Below, one piece after another: positions 61,076 through 64,000 of a stretch of DNA of 64,000 nucleotides. The position numbers were made by a program, and so were the translations under genes. Under the pieces are notes generated by a model. The model was given only the letters and a program-made list of their open reading frames with translations, searched no databases and was not told the DNA's origin. Positions within the stretch are counted from its first letter, which is position 1. Every line of letters begins with the position of its first letter. This stretch comes from Pantoea cypripedii (GTDB lineage: Bacteria > Pseudomonadota > Gammaproteobacteria > Enterobacterales > Enterobacteriaceae): the NCBI RefSeq assembly GCF_011395035.1, contig NZ_CP024768.1:3819865-3883864 (forward strand), read 5' to 3'.

Positions 61076-62510
61076 AATCATTCTTCCCCTGCTGGCTTAT
61101 CTGGTGCTGATTGCCGCGCTGTCGGTATTTGCCATGCGCAAGCAACGCCAGGGCAACTTCCTGACGGAATATTTTCTCGGCAACCGGTCAATGGGTGGCT
61201 TCGTGCTGGCGATGACCGTCACCGCGACCTATATCAGCGCCAGCTCGTTTATTGGCGGCCCAGGGGCTGCGTATAAATATGGCCTGGGCTGGGTACTGCT
61301 CGCCATGATTCAGGTCCCTGCCGTGTGGTTGTCACTCGGTGTACTGGGAAAAAAATTCGCCATTCTGGCGCGTCGTTACAATGCGGTGACGTTGAATGAC
61401 ATGCTGTATGGCCGCTATCGCAGCCCGCTGCTGATCTGGTTAGCCAGCCTGAGTCTGCTGGTGGCTTTTATCGGCGCGATGACGGTGCAGTTCATTGGCG
61501 GCGCACGTTTGCTGGAAACGGCGGCGGGCATTCCCTACGATACCGGGCTGCTGATTTTTGGCGGCACTATTGCGCTTTACACCGCGTTTGGCGGCTTCCG
61601 TGCCAGCGTGCTGAATGATGCAATGCAGGGACTTGTGATGCTGGCAGGTACCTTCCTGCTGCTGTTTGCGGTGATTCATCAGGCGGGCGGGCTGGAAACC
61701 GCGGTGACGAAATTGCGCGCCATCGACCCGCAACTGGTATCGCCAGAAGGCGTTGGCAATGTGATCACGCCGACATTCCTCAGCTCGTTTGCCGTACTGG
61801 TGTGTTTTGGTGTGATCGGCCTGCCGCATACCGCCGTGCGCTGTATTTCGTATAAAGACAGCAAGGCGATGCATCGTGGCATCATTATTGGCACCATCGT
61901 GGTAGTGATCCTGATGCTGGGGATGCATCTGGCGGGCGCACTGGGCCGCGCGATCCTGCCGGATCTGACCGTACCTGATCGGGTGATCCCTACACTGATG
62001 ATCACCGTGCTGCCACCAATGGCCGCTGGTGTTTTTCTTGCCGCACCAATGGCGGCGATCATGTCGACAATTAACGCGCAGCTGCTGCAATCCTCCGCTA
62101 CCCTGATCAAAGACCTCTATTTGCGTATCGCGCCGCAGCATAGCGAGAATGAAGCGCGCCTGCGCATGCTCTCCGGCACCATCACCTTTGTGCTGGGTTT
62201 ATTGCTGTTGCTGGCCGCCTGGAACCCACCGGATATGATCATCTGGCTAAACCTGCTGGCTTTTGGTGGCCTCGAAGCCGTGTTCCTGTGGCCACTGGTA
62301 CTCGGGTTGTACTGGGAGCGCGCAAACGCTGCTGGCGCTATCAGCGGGATGGTCGTCGGTGCCGGTTGCTATACGCTGCTCGCCAGCCTGAAACTGGAAC
62401 TGTGGGGCTTCCATCCTATCGTTCCATCATTGATCCTTAGCCTGCTGGCCTTTCTGGCAGGTAACCTATTTGGCAGCACGCCTGACGCACAAGACGCTGC
62501 CCTGGAATAA
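61065..62510 (+). CDS. panF: Sodium/pantothenate symporter PanF
   Basis: A 481-residue transporter of the sodium:solute symporter family with about 13 helices. TATYISASSFIGGPGAAYKYG and the GGFRASVLNDAMQGLVML block are family landmarks. It imports pantothenate for coenzyme A synthesis. Translationally coupled to yhdT and 11 bases before prmA. Confidence 0.96.
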   Translation: MESEIILPLLAYLVLIAALSVFAMRKQRQGNFLTEYFLGNRSMGGFVLAMTVTATYISASSFIGGPGAAYKYGLGWVLLAMIQVPAVWLSLGVLGKKFAILARRYNAVTLNDMLYGRYRSPLLIWLASLSLLVAFIGAMTVQFIGGARLLETAAGIPYDTGLLIFGGTIALYTAFGGFRASVLNDAMQGLVMLAGTFLLLFAVIHQAGGLETAVTKLRAIDPQLVSPEGVGNVITPTFLSSFAVLVCFGVIGLPHTAVRCISYKDSKAMHRGIIIGTIVVVILMLGMHLAGALGRAILPDLTVPDRVIPTLMITVLPPMAAGVFLAAPMAAIMSTINAQLLQSSATLIKDLYLRIAPQHSENEARLRMLSGTITFVLGLLLLLAAWNPPDMIIWLNLLAFGGLEAVFLWPLVLGLYWERANAAGAISGMVVGAGCYTLLASLKLELWGFHPIVPSLILSLLAFLAGNLFGSTPDAQDAALE

Positions 62511-62521
62511 AGAGAAACGCT

Positions 62522-63403
62522 ATGCCATGGATTCAAATCAAAATTAACAGCACCGGTGAGCACGCGGAAACACTGAGCGATGCGCTGATGGAGAGCGGGG
62601 CCGTGTCTGTGACCTTCCAGGACACCCACGATAACCCGGTGTATGAGCCACTGCCGGGTGAGACGCTGCTGTGGGGCGATACCGATGTTATCGGCCTGTT
62701 TGATGCCGAAACGGAGATGGACGATGTTGTCGCGGAACTGAGCCAGCACCCGCTGCTTGGCAGCGGTTTCCGTCATAAGATCGAACAGATCGAGGACAAA
62801 GACTGGGAACGCGAATGGATGGATAATTTCCACCCGATGCGTTTCGGCGAGCGTTTATGGATCTGCCCGAGCTGGCGTGAAGTCCCGGATCCCAACGCTG
62901 TCAACGTGATGCTCGACCCAGGCCTGGCATTTGGCACCGGCACCCACCCGACCACCTCGCTGTGTCTGAGCTGGCTGGATGGTCTCGATTTACAGGGTAA
63001 GACGGTCATCGACTTTGGCTGTGGCTCCGGCATTCTGGCGATTGCCGCACTAAAGCTGGGAGCTGCACAGGCGATTGGTATTGATATCGACCCGCAGGCG
63101 ATTCAGGCCAGCCGCGATAACGCAGAGCGTAATGGCGTGGCCGACCGCCTGGCGCTTTATCTGCCCCATCAGCAGCCGGAAAATCTGACGGCGGATGTGG
63201 TGGTCGCGAATATTCTTGCCGGCCCGCTGCGCGAACTGGCTCCGTTAATCAGCGTTCTGCCAAAATCCGGGGGACATCTGGGGTTATCCGGCGTGCTGGC
63301 CAGCCAGGCCGACAGCGTTTGTGAAGCCTACACCGAACGTTTTGTGCTGGACCCGGTGGCAGAAAAAGAAGAGTGGTGTCGGATTACCGGTGTACGCCGC
63401 TAA
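62522..63403 (+). CDS. prmA: Ribosomal protein L11 methyltransferase
   Basis: A 293-residue SAM-dependent enzyme that trimethylates L11. The N-terminal substrate-recognition domain (about 1-60) is followed by the Rossmann methyltransferase domain: DPGLAFGTGTHPTTSLCL, DFGCGSGILAIAALKLGA, and the NIL motif VVVANILAGPL. Same length as E. coli. A terminator follows. Confidence 0.97.
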   Translation: MPWIQIKINSTGEHAETLSDALMESGAVSVTFQDTHDNPVYEPLPGETLLWGDTDVIGLFDAETEMDDVVAELSQHPLLGSGFRHKIEQIEDKDWEREWMDNFHPMRFGERLWICPSWREVPDPNAVNVMLDPGLAFGTGTHPTTSLCLSWLDGLDLQGKTVIDFGCGSGILAIAALKLGAAQAIGIDIDPQAIQASRDNAERNGVADRLALYLPHQQPENLTADVVVANILAGPLRELAPLISVLPKSGGHLGLSGVLASQADSVCEAYTERFVLDPVAEKEEWCRITGVRR

Positions 63404-63438
63404 TCCCGCACAATTAGCGCAGTTCATTGTTTCCACCC

Positions 63439-63477
63439 CGCCACATCTCTTGCTAATCGGGCGATGTGGCGTTTTTT
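63439..63477 (+). terminator. Terminator downstream of prmA
   Basis: Perfect 9-bp stem CGCCACATC/GATGTGGCG (63439-63447 with 63463-63471) with a 15-nt loop, followed by six T. Confidence 0.9.
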
Positions 63478-63630
63478 ATGTTGTGATTTAGTTCAAATTT
63501 TCAGAAAAACTTTTGTACACAATTTCAGCGTATTTTTTTAATCCACTGAATAGTATAGGTATTTCTTATAGCTCACGCTGATCGGCCTCAATTCCTTGAT
63601 CTTTCCCTGCGAATTGTTCAAAGTTTGGCC

Positions 63631-63659
63631 TTTCATCTTCGTGAAAAAATGCGTAATAT
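63631..63659 (+). promoter_or_regulatory. dusB-fis operon promoter
   Basis: TTTCAT (63631-63636), 17-base spacer, TAATAT (63654-63659), then a GC-rich discriminator ACGCCGCC. This is the layout of the growth-rate- and ppGpp-controlled E. coli fis promoter. The start codon of dusB is about 38 bases further on. Confidence 0.75.
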
Positions 63660-63696
63660 ACGCCGCCTTGCGAACAGTTAGGGTCACTTCTTTTTC

Positions 63697-64000
63697 ATGC
63701 GCATTGGACATCATCAGCTTCGTAATCGACTCATCGCTGCGCCTATGGCCGGGGTTACCGACAAGCCATTTCGCACCCTGTGTTACGAGAACGGTGCTGG
63801 CATGACGGTCTCCGAGATGCTGTCATCAAACCCGGAAGTTTGGGCCAGTGACAAATCCCGTTTGCGCATGGTGCATAGTGACGAGCCTGGCATTCGTGCC
63901 GTGCAAATTGCCGGATGTGATCCCGATGAAATGGCGGCTGCCGCGCGCATTAATGTGGCGTCAGGCGCACAGGTCATTGACATCAACATGGGCTGCCCGG
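63697..64000 (+). CDS. dusB: tRNA-dihydrouridine synthase DusB, N-terminal part
   Basis: The first 101 codons are in the window and the frame runs off the end. DusB is a flavoprotein that reduces uridine at position 17 of tRNAs. MRIGHHQLRNRLIAAPMAGVTDKPFRTLC and the following GAGMTVSEMLSSNPEVW, QIAGCDPDEMA and DINMGCP match the family. In Enterobacterales dusB and fis form one operon; fis would lie beyond the window. Confidence 0.96.
   Translation, partial: MRIGHHQLRNRLIAAPMAGVTDKPFRTLCYENGAGMTVSEMLSSNPEVWASDKSRLRMVHSDEPGIRAVQIAGCDPDEMAAAARINVASGAQVIDINMGCP

Overview
The window is a 64 kb piece of a chromosome from an Enterobacterales bacterium. Protein sequences are close to Escherichia coli in nearly every gene, but gene content differs. 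Type II aroQ sits directly upstream of accBC, yhcN is present in three tandem copies, and the ula and cpdB-to-cycA blocks are absent. Intergenic GTAG-headed palindromes (REP-like) recur. Together these suggest an Erwiniaceae member, most likely Pantoea or a close relative. That assignment is inference. No plasmid, prophage, IS, CRISPR or secretion cluster was seen; this is core chromosome with small accessory insertions.

Layout. 1-3.3 kb: end of ytfL, ytfK, ytfJ, cysQ, fklB. 3.3-5.5 kb: ytfB (opacity-associated protein A family), then the ribosomal operon rpsF-priB-rpsR-rplI on the minus strand with its promoter and S6:S18-type leader. 5.8-9.3 kb: an accessory patch with a small secreted orphan, yjfP, a chemoreceptor behind a sigma-28-type promoter, and bsmA. 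9.3-16.6 kb (minus): aidB, the nsrR-rnr-rlmB operon, purA, yjeT. 16.6-27.2 kb (minus): the classic nnr-tsaE-amiB-mutL-miaA-hfq-hflX-hflK-hflC superoperon. 27.2-29.4 kb: queG, a datA-like DnaA-binding locus, and three identical tRNA-Gly(GCC) genes with a long leader that contains an ERIC-derived element. 29.4-35.6 kb: orn (minus), then rsgA, a full 127-bp ERIC element, psd and mscM. 35.6-43.8 kb: mdh / argR, three yhcN paralogues, yhcO (barstar family), and aaeXAB with the divergent regulator aaeR. 43.8-56.3 kb (minus): mreBCD-maf(yhdE)-rng, yhdP, tldD, with csrD downstream of the mreB upstream region. 56.6-64 kb (plus): msrPQ, aroQ-accB-accC, yhdT-panF-prmA, and the start of dusB behind a fis-type promoter.

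How it fits together. Most genes are housekeeping: translation and ribosome assembly (rpsF operon, rlmB, rsgA, prmA, tRNA-Gly, miaA, tsaE, queG, dusB), RNA turnover (rnr, rng, orn, hfq, csrD), envelope growth and division (mreBCD, amiB, ytfB, yhdP, psd, mscM), fatty acid and cofactor supply (accBC, panF), and stress and repair (nsrR, mutL, aidB, hflKC, msrPQ). The non-coding DNA is the most informative part: a probable datA replication-control site with five DnaA-box-like motifs and an exact IHF match, an ERIC-derived element inside a stable-RNA leader, and a family of REP/REPIN palindromes whose arms vary while the loop and GTAG head are kept.
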